In this document: positions 24,047-33,285 of the stretch, in pieces
Layout: each line of letters starts with the position of its first letter
Numbering within the stretch: position 1 is the first letter of the stretch
Source: an uncultured Armatimonadota bacterium
GTDB lineage: Bacteria > Armatimonadota > Fimbriimonadia > Fimbriimonadales > Fimbriimonadaceae
Direction: 5' to 3'
Assembly: GCA_903927345.1 (NCBI GenBank)
Contig: CAIYMO010000042.1
Coordinates: forward strand, 1 to 64,000
Length of the DNA: 64,000 nt
Position numbers and translations under genes: made by a program
The notes under the pieces: model-generated
Seen by the model: the letters and a program-made list of their open reading frames with translations, nothing else
Databases searched by the model: none
What the model was told of the DNA's origin: nothing

Positions 24047-26283
24047 TTGGTCTCCAGCTTCTGGACGGCCTGCTTCACAAGCGTGCTTTGGCTTCGCTTG
24101 GCGGTTTCGATGACCGGGGCAGGTAGTTTCCACTTCTCTTTCCCGGCTCCCTCGACCAAGGCGAGCAGAACCGCAGGGTGTTCTTCAGTGAAGGTGTTTT
24201 GAATCTCACCTGGCTGAGTCGGCTCGGCAAGCTTTGCAAAGCCCTGGAGGGCCGCCACACGAACGTACGTGTCGCGATCGATGACCATACGCTGAAGTGC
24301 TTCGCGCTTCAGTGCCAATGGGAGTTGTTCGGCGACGTGTTCTCGAACGTAAGGGCTATCGTCTGCCAGCGCTCCGAATAGAATCTCCTTCGGCATGTTT
24401 GCGGCAGCGAGTTGATTCAGGCATTGGAGTCGGACTTGCTCGGAAGGATCGTTCACCAAGCTGTATTCGAGTTGCTTTCGCTCGGCTTCAACTTCTGGTT
24501 TCATGGCGGAAAGTGCCACAGAACGAATGATCGCCATGTCTTGTCCACAAGCAGTGAGGAGCAACTGCCGAGCGGCAGGTTTCGCCTTTTGGTCGGTCTT
24601 ATCGAGCGCGGCGAGCGCCTTCACTGTAGCGATTCGAGTTCTCCAGCTGCGACGAACGATGTTCGGGGCGATTGCCTCGAAGCTGGTCTGCTCGGGATGT
24701 TCAGCAAAGTAGAGCAGGGCGGCCTCGCGGGCATACTCGTTCGGTGCAGTACTGACGAGGCGGTTCATAAACGCCTTGCCGATGAGGTCGTCGTTCGCGA
24801 TTCCGATTTTGCCGTAGGCTTGGACGGCGGCAAACGCGATAGCTGGCTCTAGCTCCGTTGACATTTCGAGGAGCTTGGGTTGTAAAGACTTGAACTTTGA
24901 TGGCGAAGACGCAATCTCACTCAGCGCCATTCTCCTGATCTCCGTCGGACCGGACGAAAGCCCTTCAGCGATTCCCTCCAAACTTTCTAGGGGCCAGGAC
25001 GTGGACGGCTGTATCGGAGTCGGGGCTTCGGTCACGATGCGAAACTCTTTAAACTCGTACCGGACGACCTCATGGGGATTTCGAGTGACGCCGTTGTAGT
25101 CAGCCGGCACACCAAATGTGAAGTGTTGCGATTTGCCGTCTGGACGTCCGATGCGAACGGTCTGCCAGGTGCCATCTGGAGTGATCGGGATAGAGGCTCC
25201 CGCGCCGAGAGTCAGATCTGTGTAGTCGGGTCTTTGACCGACGGTTTCAGATGGACTTCCATACCTAAATGAAATCGGGTTCAGTGACTTTGTCCGCACT
25301 TTGAATTCCAATATCCCGGTTGGCCATCCAGGTATGGAAACCCTTCCATTTCTGATAATGGCGGATTCCGTGTAGACCAAGGCGCCGTCGGAATCTGAAA
25401 CATTTACGGAGCCTGACACGCGGGATGGAACGTCGTTCGATCGGAGCGCTTCCTGGGGCCCGAAAACCGAGGTTCCTCGGAGAATTGACTCGGTATCAGA
25501 GCGGAATGTGGGGTCGAACAGGCGATGATCCACCGAGGACCGAATGCTTGGCCATTCATTCGGGTATGTGAATGGAGATATCGCTGATGTCACTTCCCTG
25601 GGGGTTGAGGGCTCTTGGAATCGGCGAATGGCGGTTTCTCTGAGGGACCAGCAGATTGAGAGAATCAGATTTTGCTCGAGAAGTGAACTCTCGGCGTTGC
25701 CGGAAGTCGAAGAATAGTCACTGGCAAAAGGGATGTTCCCTTTCGAACTTGAGATCGTAACGACAGCAGCAAAGGGACCTCTCTCCTCACGATCATCGGC
25801 ATCGAACTTGAATTGATTGAATTCCTTCTCAAGAATGGCCTGTGCCTCAGACCCCAAGAAGATTGGTTCGGGGATAAATCTAGGAATCACCTCGACATCC
25901 AATTTTCCGCCCGACATCGAGGAGAAAAACGCCCTGAGCCGAGACATTGACTGCATCAACCGAGATTTATCGGAAAGCTCCAATGTGTTGCTGTACTTCG
26001 GATTTGTAAAGTCTCGCTCGAAGACGAGCATCAGCACGCGCAGTTTTGTCGCATCCGGAAGCGGGGCGACCAGCTTTAGAGCAGACCAATCTCTCTCGAG
26101 TTCAATCGAACCGGGAGCATCTTTGCCGGAATTAGCCAGGTACTGAAAGATTGTCCGATTCTTGAGAACGTCCGGATTCCGTGCCTCCGGAGCCGGAAAA
26201 ATGCTCGCCCCTTGCCCTCCGCTTGCCACTCCCGAGGCCTGGGCTAAAGTCAGCGACGAGAGGGCGATGAGGGTCGAGAGCAT
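24043..26283 (-). CDS. Secreted HEAT-repeat protein
   Basis: 746 residues with a short signal peptide (1-14, ending LAQAS). Residues about 60-420 form an unrecognised part with mixed strands, including a segment of mixed charged residues. The C-terminal third (about 450-746) is made of HEAT/PBS-lyase-like repeats (e.g. EIRRMALSEIASSP, EYAREAALLYFAEHPE, TYVRVAALQGFAKLAE). HEAT solenoids bind proteins; the partner is unknown. It lies in a minus-strand run between mtnP (3-base gap) and rpiB (4-base overlap), so its expression seems tied to small-metabolite enzymes, which gives no clear functional hint. Confidence 0.78.
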   Translation of the reverse strand: MLSTLIALSSLTLAQASGVASGGQGASIFPAPEARNPDVLKNRTIFQYLANSGKDAPGSIELERDWSALKLVAPLPDATKLRVLMLVFERDFTNPKYSNTLELSDKSRLMQSMSRLRAFFSSMSGGKLDVEVIPRFIPEPIFLGSEAQAILEKEFNQFKFDADDREERGPFAAVVTISSSKGNIPFASDYSSTSGNAESSLLEQNLILSICWSLRETAIRRFQEPSTPREVTSAISPFTYPNEWPSIRSSVDHRLFDPTFRSDTESILRGTSVFGPQEALRSNDVPSRVSGSVNVSDSDGALVYTESAIIRNGRVSIPGWPTGILEFKVRTKSLNPISFRYGSPSETVGQRPDYTDLTLGAGASIPITPDGTWQTVRIGRPDGKSQHFTFGVPADYNGVTRNPHEVVRYEFKEFRIVTEAPTPIQPSTSWPLESLEGIAEGLSSGPTEIRRMALSEIASSPSKFKSLQPKLLEMSTELEPAIAFAAVQAYGKIGIANDDLIGKAFMNRLVSTAPNEYAREAALLYFAEHPEQTSFEAIAPNIVRRSWRTRIATVKALAALDKTDQKAKPAARQLLLTACGQDMAIIRSVALSAMKPEVEAERKQLEYSLVNDPSEQVRLQCLNQLAAANMPKEILFGALADDSPYVREHVAEQLPLALKREALQRMVIDRDTYVRVAALQGFAKLAEPTQPGEIQNTFTEEHPAVLLALVEGAGKEKWKLPAPVIETAKRSQSTLVKQAVQKLETK

Positions 26284-26286
26284 AGG

Positions 26287-27135
26287 TTAGTCCAGCAATT
26301 CAAATAGACGAATATCGTTCGGAGAAGTTGCGTGTCCATCGCCTCGGGTGTAAGCGAGGGATGCGCGGTGTCCGAGACCGCTCAGATCAGCTGGCATCTT
26401 TCCGATCATGTCGAGCACGACCTTCTTGATCTTCTCTGAGTTCTCCTTGAATACGCTCAAAACGTCGTGGGCGTTCACAGCTTCGGCTCCAGCGTGGACG
26501 CCGCTGTCGTAGTCGGTGATGAGCGAGATGTTGACGACTGCCATTCCCATTTCGTGGCAGAGATATGCCTCGGGGTACTGGGTCATGTTGATGACTTCCC
26601 AGCCTTGGTCATGGAACCACTTGGATTCGCTCTTGGTGCTGAAGCGAGGACCCTGGATGACGACAACAGTTCCGCCATCGTGGCAGGTGATCCCGTTTTC
26701 GCGGATCGTCTCAACCGCAAGCTTGCGAAGAGTTGCGTCGTACATGTCAGCCGGGGAAACGTGGGTGACGATGGGACCATCGTAGAACGTATCAGCTCGG
26801 CCGTTGGTGCGGTCGACGAACTGGTCGCAGACCACGAAGTGGGTCGGCGCGACGTGCGCCTGCAAAGATCCGGCAGCGCAAGGCGAGATGATCGCTTGGA
26901 CGCCAAGAGATCGCATGGCCCAGACGTTTGCCCGGTAGTTGATCTTGTGTGGAGGAAGCGTGTGGTGTCGACCGTGTCGGGGCAAGAATGCCACCTTTCG
27001 ACCGGCTACGGTTGCGAGGAAAACGGCGTCGCTTGGCGCGCCGTATGGCGTGTCAATTTTGACTTCCTCAACATCCTTCAGGAGGCTGTAAAAGCCTGAT
27101 CCACCAAAAACTCCGATTTCTGCGCGTTGATTCAT
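26287..27135 (-). CDS. mtnP: S-methyl-5'-thioadenosine phosphorylase
   Basis: 282 residues, the normal length. Motifs: IGVFGGSGFYSLL near the start, PRHGRHHTLPPHKINYRAN, NMTQYPEAYLCHEMG and the D-Y-D-SG motif in the C-terminal part. It phosphorolyses methylthioadenosine to adenine and 5-methylthioribose-1-phosphate in the methionine-salvage pathway. Similar purine phosphorylases with related sequence exist, so substrate breadth is not certain. It starts immediately after the stop of the upstream BtuF-like gene with no gap. Confidence 0.93.
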   Translation of the reverse strand: MNQRAEIGVFGGSGFYSLLKDVEEVKIDTPYGAPSDAVFLATVAGRKVAFLPRHGRHHTLPPHKINYRANVWAMRSLGVQAIISPCAAGSLQAHVAPTHFVVCDQFVDRTNGRADTFYDGPIVTHVSPADMYDATLRKLAVETIRENGITCHDGGTVVVIQGPRFSTKSESKWFHDQGWEVINMTQYPEAYLCHEMGMAVVNISLITDYDSGVHAGAEAVNAHDVLSVFKENSEKIKKVVLDMIGKMPADLSGLGHRASLAYTRGDGHATSPNDIRLFELLD

Positions 27136-27987
27136 TTATTTCTTTATAACGAGCATCAGGGCTTTGTGAGCTTGCTCGATTAGGTTGTCGATTCGTCCGC
27201 CTCGGCGGACCCACATGTCTTGGTTGTTACCGAAAATTCTCAGGTTCTTGACTGCGTCAAGATTAGCAAATCGCGTGTCGGCGAGGAAGGACTTCGCTTC
27301 GCCGGCGACAATGATAACGTCTGGATTTGCCTGGAAGAGAAACTCTGGTGAAAGGGTTTCAAACTTCGCTGTGTCTGGTCCGACTGGGTCGGCACCAATA
27401 ACGCGCATGACTTCGGCTTGGAACGACTTGGTTCCAGCGATCATGTGCGTTCCTCCACTTCCTGGCAGTACAAGCACTGCTTTTGGACGTGGGGATGGAG
27501 CATCTCCCTCGGCGACCCGCTTTTCGCGTCGGATTCGGTCGACGTAAACTTGGATATTGGTTTCGTTTCCGACGAGGCTGCCCAAGGTGAGCATTTCCTT
27601 TTCGAGGTCCCCGATGGTCGTGGCTTTGAACTCAAACAGCTTGGCGCCGGTTGCCGCTAGCTTGGTTTTGTCTTCAGCGGAGTACAGATCGGAATCCATA
27701 ACGATCAGCTGAATCTTGTCTTTCGTCAGCTTCTCGAAATCGGGCTTCAGGTCACCGTAGACGGTCTTCGCGAGCACCATGTCCGGGAAGTTGCACGCCT
27801 TTGTTCGACCTTCAAAGTTGATCGCACAGGTCGAAAGAATCTCCGTTGTGCTCGGGCTAAGGCTGACGATGTGTTGAATCCGTTCGGGCCTCATCGGAAC
27901 CGAAATGGTCGTTGCTTTTTCACATCCAAAAAGCGCGAGCGCAGAAAGCGCCATTAGTCCAAGCAAGTGCTTGCGCATAACATTCAT
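27136..27987 (-). CDS. BtuF/FecB-like periplasmic binding lipoprotein
   Basis: About 283 residues. A lipoprotein signal ends LALFGC (lipobox, Cys22). The mature part follows the class III periplasmic-binding layout: RIQHIVSLSPSTTEIL in the N-lobe, a long bridging helix, and a C-lobe with LSPEFLFQANPDVIIV. Such proteins bind corrinoids or ferric siderophores and feed an ABC importer; no permease or ATPase is nearby. The frame is open to 28026, but the extension gives residues with no signal character, so ATG 27987 (or 27978) is preferred. It abuts mtnP. Confidence 0.82.
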   Translation of the reverse strand: MNVMRKHLLGLMALSALALFGCEKATTISVPMRPERIQHIVSLSPSTTEILSTCAINFEGRTKACNFPDMVLAKTVYGDLKPDFEKLTKDKIQLIVMDSDLYSAEDKTKLAATGAKLFEFKATTIGDLEKEMLTLGSLVGNETNIQVYVDRIRREKRVAEGDAPSPRPKAVLVLPGSGGTHMIAGTKSFQAEVMRVIGADPVGPDTAKFETLSPEFLFQANPDVIIVAGEAKSFLADTRFANLDAVKNLRIFGNNQDMWVRRGGRIDNLIEQAHKALMLVIKK

Positions 27988-28031
27988 TGTGGCTTGTATT
28001 CCCCTCTGAATACCAGAACAAGGCACGGAGA

Positions 28032-28871
28032 TTATTGGTTTCCAGGCTTTGCGACGGCACGGCGCTCTACGGTGAATCGGCGACCCGTGCTAAATCGGGT
28101 GAGAACGCCCTTCTTACTGAAGGCGATGATGCTCACCTGATACTCACCTGAGACCACATCGTCCGAATAGATCCACTCGAAGCTCGTTCCTTTTGCAGTG
28201 AAGGACCGCAGGAAACGGGTGGGGACGGTCTTTGAGTTATTGGTGACGAGGACGATTTCGACTCCGTAGGCGACTGCATCCTTTACGGCGTCCCATTTTA
28301 CGGTCAGTTTGTCCTTCGTCTTTTCGCCGTTCTCTGGAGCGGTCATATTAACGCGCGCCATTCCGGTTGTGTCAGCTGCCGGCTTTGGTGGGTTCTCGAT
28401 TTGCTTCTGAGCCAACGAGGAGAACGAGGCATCCCCTAGCGCGGAGTAGCCATCGAAGACAAGCTTGATGGACTTCGCTCCCTTGAGAGGGATTTCGAGC
28501 TTGACGGGCTTGGCATCTGCGGCCGCTCGGAAGTCCTTGATCAGATCGCCATCGACGTAGACGTACAACGTGGCGTCGACCCATGCGGAGGGAAATCCAT
28601 CAGGAATGCCGAATTGCCCCTTAAATGAAGTCGAACTCGGTGGGATAGCATAAACCAAGGTTGCCCGTCGTTCGTTGGTCGGCTTTTCGACATCGCGCGG
28701 AGTGAATAGCATGCCCTCGGAGCAGACAATCCCTCCGATAGAAAATGCCTCATTCCGCTCCAGTTGTCCGTTACCCGCAGCCTGAGTGACTGGCTTGAGC
28801 TCAGAGATGCGCGTCTCCAGTTTTTGTTGAAGATTCGCGAGAATGAAAGAGGCGACGCCAATTGCTACCAT
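28032..28871 (-). CDS. Membrane-anchored NPCBM/FnIII-like protein
   Basis: 279 residues. Residues 1-15 are hydrophobic (membrane or signal anchor). Residues 40-135 resemble an NPCBM carbohydrate-binding module: FSIGGIVCSEGMLF, then a WVDATLYVYVDGDLIKDF strand pair. Residues 165-270 resemble a fibronectin-III-like fold (VKWDAVKDAVAYGVEIV). It could bind cell-surface or dietary glycans outside the cell, but the function is inferred. It lies 18 bases from the upstream gene 28890-29522 in the same direction and near-abuts the BtuF-like gene. Confidence 0.6.
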   Translation of the reverse strand: MVAIGVASFILANLQQKLETRISELKPVTQAAGNGQLERNEAFSIGGIVCSEGMLFTPRDVEKPTNERRATLVYAIPPSSTSFKGQFGIPDGFPSAWVDATLYVYVDGDLIKDFRAAADAKPVKLEIPLKGAKSIKLVFDGYSALGDASFSSLAQKQIENPPKPAADTTGMARVNMTAPENGEKTKDKLTVKWDAVKDAVAYGVEIVLVTNNSKTVPTRFLRSFTAKGTSFEWIYSDDVVSGEYQVSIIAFSKKGVLTRFSTGRRFTVERRAVAKPGNQ

Positions 28872-28889
28872 GCTGATTTCCTGTGAATA

Positions 28890-29522
28890 TTACCGAGATT
28901 CGTCCCCGTCGCCTCGGAGGTCGATCGGGTCACTGCCTTTGCGAGGCTCTGGTTCGGCCTTAACTTCGGGCTTTGGTTCAGATTTCGGGGGCTCTCCGGC
29001 TGGATCCTGCGCAGGTGGTTCCTCGTCGCGAAGGTCAATTCGGGGGCGCTCGCGATCACCGGGAAGGGTCTCATCCTCTTGGCGCGGAACTGGGCTGTCC
29101 AAATCCTGGGGACCAGGAACCTGTTCGAGATTGTCTCGTTCTGGAGCGGTAGGCACCTGGACTGGCTCTCGATAAACCGCGGTGTTAAACCGGTCGGCTG
29201 CAGAATCTGATCGGTACGAGTTGAGAATGAACAGGGCCGCCAACGCTGCGACGACGAACGAGGCAATGCCGATCGTTGTGATTGTACCAGGCGGATACGT
29301 TCCGCCTGGTGGTTCTGCTGCGACAGGAGCCGGCTTTGGCGTATTCGTTGGGTTGTTCGGTTTTGCGTCTGCGGAAAGTGGAACAGGCTCGCCCACGATC
29401 ATTGACCCATCCTCTGATCGCTCAACCCGAGAGGCAGAAATGGCCACTCCTTCGGCATTGTAGTGAACCATTCGTTCATTGCCCAGGAAGTCCCTTTCCA
29501 GCTTGCTATACTCGCCGTCCAT
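28890..29522 (-). CDS. Hypothetical single-TM protein with Pro/Glu-rich C-terminus
   Basis: 210 residues. Residues 1-75 are polar; one membrane helix runs about 78-99 (TITTIGIASFVVAALAALFIL); the C-terminal half is rich in Pro, Glu and Asp with repeated E/D-PxP units and no clear fold. I recognise no domain. TATACT lies 8 bases before the ATG with no Shine-Dalgarno. The next gene downstream is the NPCBM/FnIII-like protein, so the two may form one envelope unit. Confidence 0.65.
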   Translation of the reverse strand: MDGEYSKLERDFLGNERMVHYNAEGVAISASRVERSEDGSMIVGEPVPLSADAKPNNPTNTPKPAPVAAEPPGGTYPPGTITTIGIASFVVAALAALFILNSYRSDSAADRFNTAVYREPVQVPTAPERDNLEQVPGPQDLDSPVPRQEDETLPGDRERPRIDLRDEEPPAQDPAGEPPKSEPKPEVKAEPEPRKGSDPIDLRGDGDESR

Positions 29523-29581
29523 ACGTGCTTAGTATAAACGCATTTCTGCTGGGATAGGTTTCTGGAGAATTCCGCAGAAAA

Positions 29582-29657
29582 TGGCAGGGGCAACAGGACT
29601 TGAACCCGCGACCTACGGTTTTGGAGACCGACGCTCTACCAACTGAGCTATACCCCT
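29582..29657 (-). tRNA. tRNA-Trp (anticodon CCA)
   Basis: 76 bases including an encoded 3' CCA. The acceptor AGGGGTA pairs with TGCCCCT (one G-T), the D arm is GCTC/GAGC, the anticodon arm has CTCCAAA as loop (CCA anticodon), and the T arm is GCGGG-TTCAAGT-CCTGT. A TAAAAT hexamer on the minus strand (29673-29678), 15 bases before the first base, is a likely -10. The usual neighbours secE/nusG are not present. Confidence 0.95.
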
Positions 29658-29686
29658 GCGCGGAACTTTCCTATTTTACCGCAAAA

Positions 29687-32600
29687 TCAAAGCGCTCCTC
29701 TACCAAACAGAGCAGAGTAGGTTGCCAAAGGCGAGGATCCCGAAACTCCAGCAAACTTCACGAGGATCGTTGCTTCCTGCTTTGGAGCCAAGCTCGTCTT
29801 CCGCGCCAGACAATACGGCTTCGGCGTTCCGTAAAGCGTATCACCTTGCTTGTTGACCACGGTTGCATTGGTTTTGGCACCGACCGTGACCACAACCCAG
29901 ACGGGGCCATTCAGCGTCGTGGAGCCGTTGTTGCGGATTCCAACTAACTGGGTTTGTGTCATGGGATCGTAAGCAGTTGTCCGAATTGCAACGTTAGCCC
30001 CTGCGACTGCTCGCATTGGCTGGTAGGTCAGATAGCTTGGCAAGGAAGTCGCACCAGTACCGGGATCGTTTTGAACGTTGGATTGCGTTGGAAGCAGCTG
30101 GTTGGAAATCCAGCTGACGGATTCTGGGCGTCCACCCAAAGTTCCCCGCAGTGGGTCCGTCGAAAGCAGGGTCGAACCGGCCTCTCCCGTCGTTCCCAGG
30201 TACGCCAAGAAGCCCATCGCCTGGCCATTCTGAGCTCCGTTGGGGAATATTGACCGGAGTGGGATCGCGGCTTCCAAACCGGTTAGGGATCCAGTTGGAG
30301 ACACTCGAGGTTGCATCGCGATACTGCTCGGAACTCCGATCATCGCTGACAGTTTGTTCGGATCAATTCTCCAGGTCCCTGCTTCGGCTCCGATTGTCTT
30401 GGGGAGCGTCGGTAATCCCGTCAATGCCGATTCGGGAGAGGTGCTCAGAACGCTATGCCTAAAGCTCGATAGGGCCATCTTCGCCGCGAATCCTGAGGGC
30501 AGAGACAGCCTCGTGTTTGACAAGAGCCTTGTAGCTGGACCGCTGTCATCGTTGAGGAGAGCGAGATTGCTCACGCCCCCGCTTGACCCGATCGCGGGAT
30601 CGATGAGTAAGGACATTCCGTTGATCAAACCTTCAGCCGGATCGACTCGACCCGCTAGGCCAATGTAGAGATACTGATCATCATTCGAGAGGAAGATCCC
30701 GTCGAGTCTGTTTGAGGACGAGGATGGCGTGCGCTGTTGCCACCAGTTAGCCTGGGTGCCAAATTCGCTCAAGTTTCCATCGATGGTCCAGCCGGTTCCG
30801 AGGCCACGGCGGACATCAAACCAGTAGTAGAAATCTGAGAAGACACCGGGGCGGGACCCCGTATCTGCAAACACTCGAATTTTGAAAACATGGAGTCCAT
30901 CTTCCAACTTGGAGATATCGAAGTTTGTCAGTCGGAAGCTCCCCGGGGCAAGCTTGCTGGTGGCGATGTAGCCATCAGTCAAGCCTTCAGGAGTGTTCGA
31001 GAGACCTGAGTACCACGTTCCCGGCTTGCCGTTATCCAACATCACGAAGGCAGAGTTTCCGTCCGTTGTCGTATTGATGCTGACCGTCACTCGGTTGCCC
31101 GAGATCGTAGCTCGTTTCGCTTGCGTGCCGTTGGTTTGGGCGAAGGAGCCAGTCGGCTGGTTAAAGGTGGTTTCTGTGTAAACCGAACCAGAGTCAGCAT
31201 CGCTGACTACAACCGGAGTTCCGTTCGGCTTCGGCGCAAGTGGGGCGTACAGGACGTACCCTCGAGCGTTGTTGTTGTTAATAGACGTGCTGTTTGACGG
31301 AACCGTAATGGTGACCTGCCCAGAGCCATTTACAGTGACATTTGGTTGCTGTCCGCTTAGATCTTCGAGAACGGTTCCCGGCGCGAAAGCGGTTGCGACG
31401 GTTTGGGTGAGAGCTGTCAGATCTCCTCGGATGTTGAGTCCGACGAGCATCGTAGCCTGACCGTTAACATGCCGCTCGTAGACATAGAGCTTATCGGAGA
31501 CCCAACGGTTGAATAAGGTGCCTCGTCCAAATCGGTTTCGGGCTTCGACCATTTTGAGTGTGTAGTCGCTACCGTTTCCGAGCGAGTCGTACCGGCCGGG
31601 CCTTGGGAACTGACCATAGTCGGACGGATTGAGGTTGTTTCCGTCGTAGTAGACGACCGCGCCACCGGGACGGGTTAATGCGAATGCCGAAGCTAAGTTG
31701 TTCGATACTGGGGCAGTGTCGTCGTGACTTTGGATGAAGTTGACACCGAGTGTCGCATCAAGGCCGCCATTTTGGAAGCCGACTCCGGTGGTTGAATCGA
31801 TGCCAAATCCGTTTGAAAGTTCGGAAAGGTCCCCGAAGCCGCTGGAATTGAAAAGGCTGCTCAGCTTCTGTTTCAGGTTGAAATCCAGAAGCTGAGTCCC
31901 GGTCTTGGCGTATTCGCGAAGCTCGTACGTGTTGGTTGAGAAGACTTCGCTGAAGACGTACGCGTTTGGATTTGCGGCGTAGATTGAGGGAAGCAAATCG
32001 GAGTTGTTTGAATCGTAGCCTGCCTGCCCTTGGGTCTTCATCATAAACCGAGGGTTGACATGCTTTAATGCGTCAACGCGGAAGCCATCGAAACCGACAA
32101 CGGTGCTGAGCCACCAGCACCAGCGTCGGAGATATTCTCGGACGTCTTCTTTGACCGGAACTCCGCCGGGATAATACTGCGGCGTGGTGGGCTGACGCAC
32201 GAACCAGGGTTTGCCCCACATATTCCATTCGGCGAACGGAGGCAGGTTGAACGCGCCGGTTTGGGTGAGGTTGCCATTTTCGTGAGCGATGTCGACTAAC
32301 CCGACGAGCTCGTGGTTGAGCATCGCAAAACTGAGAGCGGTGGCGTTGTTGAAGTCAATCTCGTTGTTTCCGGTATCGGCGCTGCTGCGAATGTGGAAGT
32401 CTTCGGGAATCATGTCGGGGTAGCGATTGATTGCCCAGCTGCCTCGGTTGTCGTTGTGATTGATGATCAGGTCGCAATAGACTTCGAGGCCGTAGCGTTT
32501 GGCGGCTCGAATCAGGTCTTGAAGTTCTTCGGTGCTGCCGAAACGGGTTTTGACGGTGCCGCTAAGAAGTCGGTCGCCGAGGTCAAAGCGATCGATTGGG

Positions 32601-33172
32601 TTGTAACCTGCACTGAATCCTCCCCCGCCGGATTTTGAGGGAGGGGGAAGGTAGATTGAGCCGTAGCCGGCTTGAACGACTTCGGGGAGTCGCTTCAGCA
32701 TTGTTTTGTAGTCGGTGGCGAACCACTGGAGGATTGCTCCTCGGCGGGCGGCGGGACTGTAGCGCCAGGTGTATTGGAAGTTTTGGCCGCCGTTGTTATC
32801 GTACTGGACGGTGTTTCCGGTGCCGTTGGCGCGGAGATAGAACTGGACGTTTGTGCCTTGGGGGTAGGGGCCGATAATGCCGTACCACTTGGTGTTGTTG
32901 CCGGCGTTACCGTCGAAGTTGAGGGTGATTTCTCGTTGGGTTTGCCAGTTGTCGGTGGTGACGACGGCGACGACACTTTGACCCGCGGCGATTGGAAACG
33001 TTTGGGTCGAGACGGTGACGCTCGACATCGGTTGCATGAAGGCACCGACTGTTGGGATTTGCGATCCCATATTGTAGGTCGCGGTTCCACCGAGCCAAGA
33101 GAGTTGGGCGGTGGCGACTTTTACCAATAAGCCAAGCGCTAGAACACCGAAAAAGCGAGCCTTCAACAACAT
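29687..33172 (-). CDS. Secreted GH13 alpha-amylase with carbohydrate-binding/DOMON-like domains
   Basis: 1161 residues with a signal peptide (4-23, ending ATAQ). An N-terminal CBM25/26-like part (about 30-138, TTDNWQTQREITLNF) precedes the GH13 barrel: nucleophile Asp367 in GFRVDALKHV, acid Glu409 in YVFSEVF and Asp484 in IQSHDD. After it come immunoglobulin-like parts and a DOMON/CBM9-like domain (near GTGWTIDGNLSEF, NDDQYLYIGLAG). It hydrolyses alpha-1,4-glucans outside the cell. Start ATG 33172 has AAGAAGG 8 bases upstream; an earlier in-frame start would cut the signal off. Unlike neighbours it has a real leader with a hairpin and operator palindromes. Confidence 0.92.
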   Translation of the reverse strand: MLLKARFFGVLALGLLVKVATAQLSWLGGTATYNMGSQIPTVGAFMQPMSSVTVSTQTFPIAAGQSVVAVVTTDNWQTQREITLNFDGNAGNNTKWYGIIGPYPQGTNVQFYLRANGTGNTVQYDNNGGQNFQYTWRYSPAARRGAILQWFATDYKTMLKRLPEVVQAGYGSIYLPPPSKSGGGGFSAGYNPIDRFDLGDRLLSGTVKTRFGSTEELQDLIRAAKRYGLEVYCDLIINHNDNRGSWAINRYPDMIPEDFHIRSSADTGNNEIDFNNATALSFAMLNHELVGLVDIAHENGNLTQTGAFNLPPFAEWNMWGKPWFVRQPTTPQYYPGGVPVKEDVREYLRRWCWWLSTVVGFDGFRVDALKHVNPRFMMKTQGQAGYDSNNSDLLPSIYAANPNAYVFSEVFSTNTYELREYAKTGTQLLDFNLKQKLSSLFNSSGFGDLSELSNGFGIDSTTGVGFQNGGLDATLGVNFIQSHDDTAPVSNNLASAFALTRPGGAVVYYDGNNLNPSDYGQFPRPGRYDSLGNGSDYTLKMVEARNRFGRGTLFNRWVSDKLYVYERHVNGQATMLVGLNIRGDLTALTQTVATAFAPGTVLEDLSGQQPNVTVNGSGQVTITVPSNSTSINNNNARGYVLYAPLAPKPNGTPVVVSDADSGSVYTETTFNQPTGSFAQTNGTQAKRATISGNRVTVSINTTTDGNSAFVMLDNGKPGTWYSGLSNTPEGLTDGYIATSKLAPGSFRLTNFDISKLEDGLHVFKIRVFADTGSRPGVFSDFYYWFDVRRGLGTGWTIDGNLSEFGTQANWWQQRTPSSSSNRLDGIFLSNDDQYLYIGLAGRVDPAEGLINGMSLLIDPAIGSSGGVSNLALLNDDSGPATRLLSNTRLSLPSGFAAKMALSSFRHSVLSTSPESALTGLPTLPKTIGAEAGTWRIDPNKLSAMIGVPSSIAMQPRVSPTGSLTGLEAAIPLRSIFPNGAQNGQAMGFLAYLGTTGEAGSTLLSTDPLRGTLGGRPESVSWISNQLLPTQSNVQNDPGTGATSLPSYLTYQPMRAVAGANVAIRTTAYDPMTQTQLVGIRNNGSTTLNGPVWVVVTVGAKTNATVVNKQGDTLYGTPKPYCLARKTSLAPKQEATILVKFAGVSGSSPLATYSALFGRGAL

Positions 33173-33189
33173 CGTCAAAACCTTCTTAC

Positions 33190-33207
33190 TGGGGTGAAAC
33201 CACCCCA
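33190..33207 (-). promoter_or_regulatory. 5'-leader hairpin of the amylase gene
   Basis: TGGGGTG (33190-33196) pairs with CACCCCA (33201-33207) around a 4-base loop. It lies between the operator palindrome and the AAGAAGG ribosome site, and may shield or stabilise the leader. Confidence 0.4.
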
Positions 33208-33213
33208 AGAAAC

Positions 33214-33235
33214 GTTGAGAATTCGTATTCTCAAC
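33214..33235 (-). promoter_or_regulatory. Operator-like palindrome, amylase promoter
   Basis: GTTGAGAAT (33214-33222) and ATTCTCAAC (33227-33235) form a perfect 9-bp inverted repeat with a 4-base spacer, just downstream of a TAGATT hexamer (33239-33244, minus strand). The site would cover the transcription start, as expected for a sugar-responsive repressor. Confidence 0.6.
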
Positions 33236-33242
33236 AATAATC

Positions 33243-33257
33243 TAACACATTGTGTCA
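33243..33257. promoter_or_regulatory. Second imperfect palindrome upstream of the amylase -10
   Basis: TAACACA-T-TGTGTCA, arms of 7 with one mismatch, overlapping and extending upstream of the -10 hexamer. Could be a second regulator site; evidence is weak. Confidence 0.3.
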
Positions 33258-33285
33258 GGTTTTGAGCTTGGTTAGGGCTTTTTGA

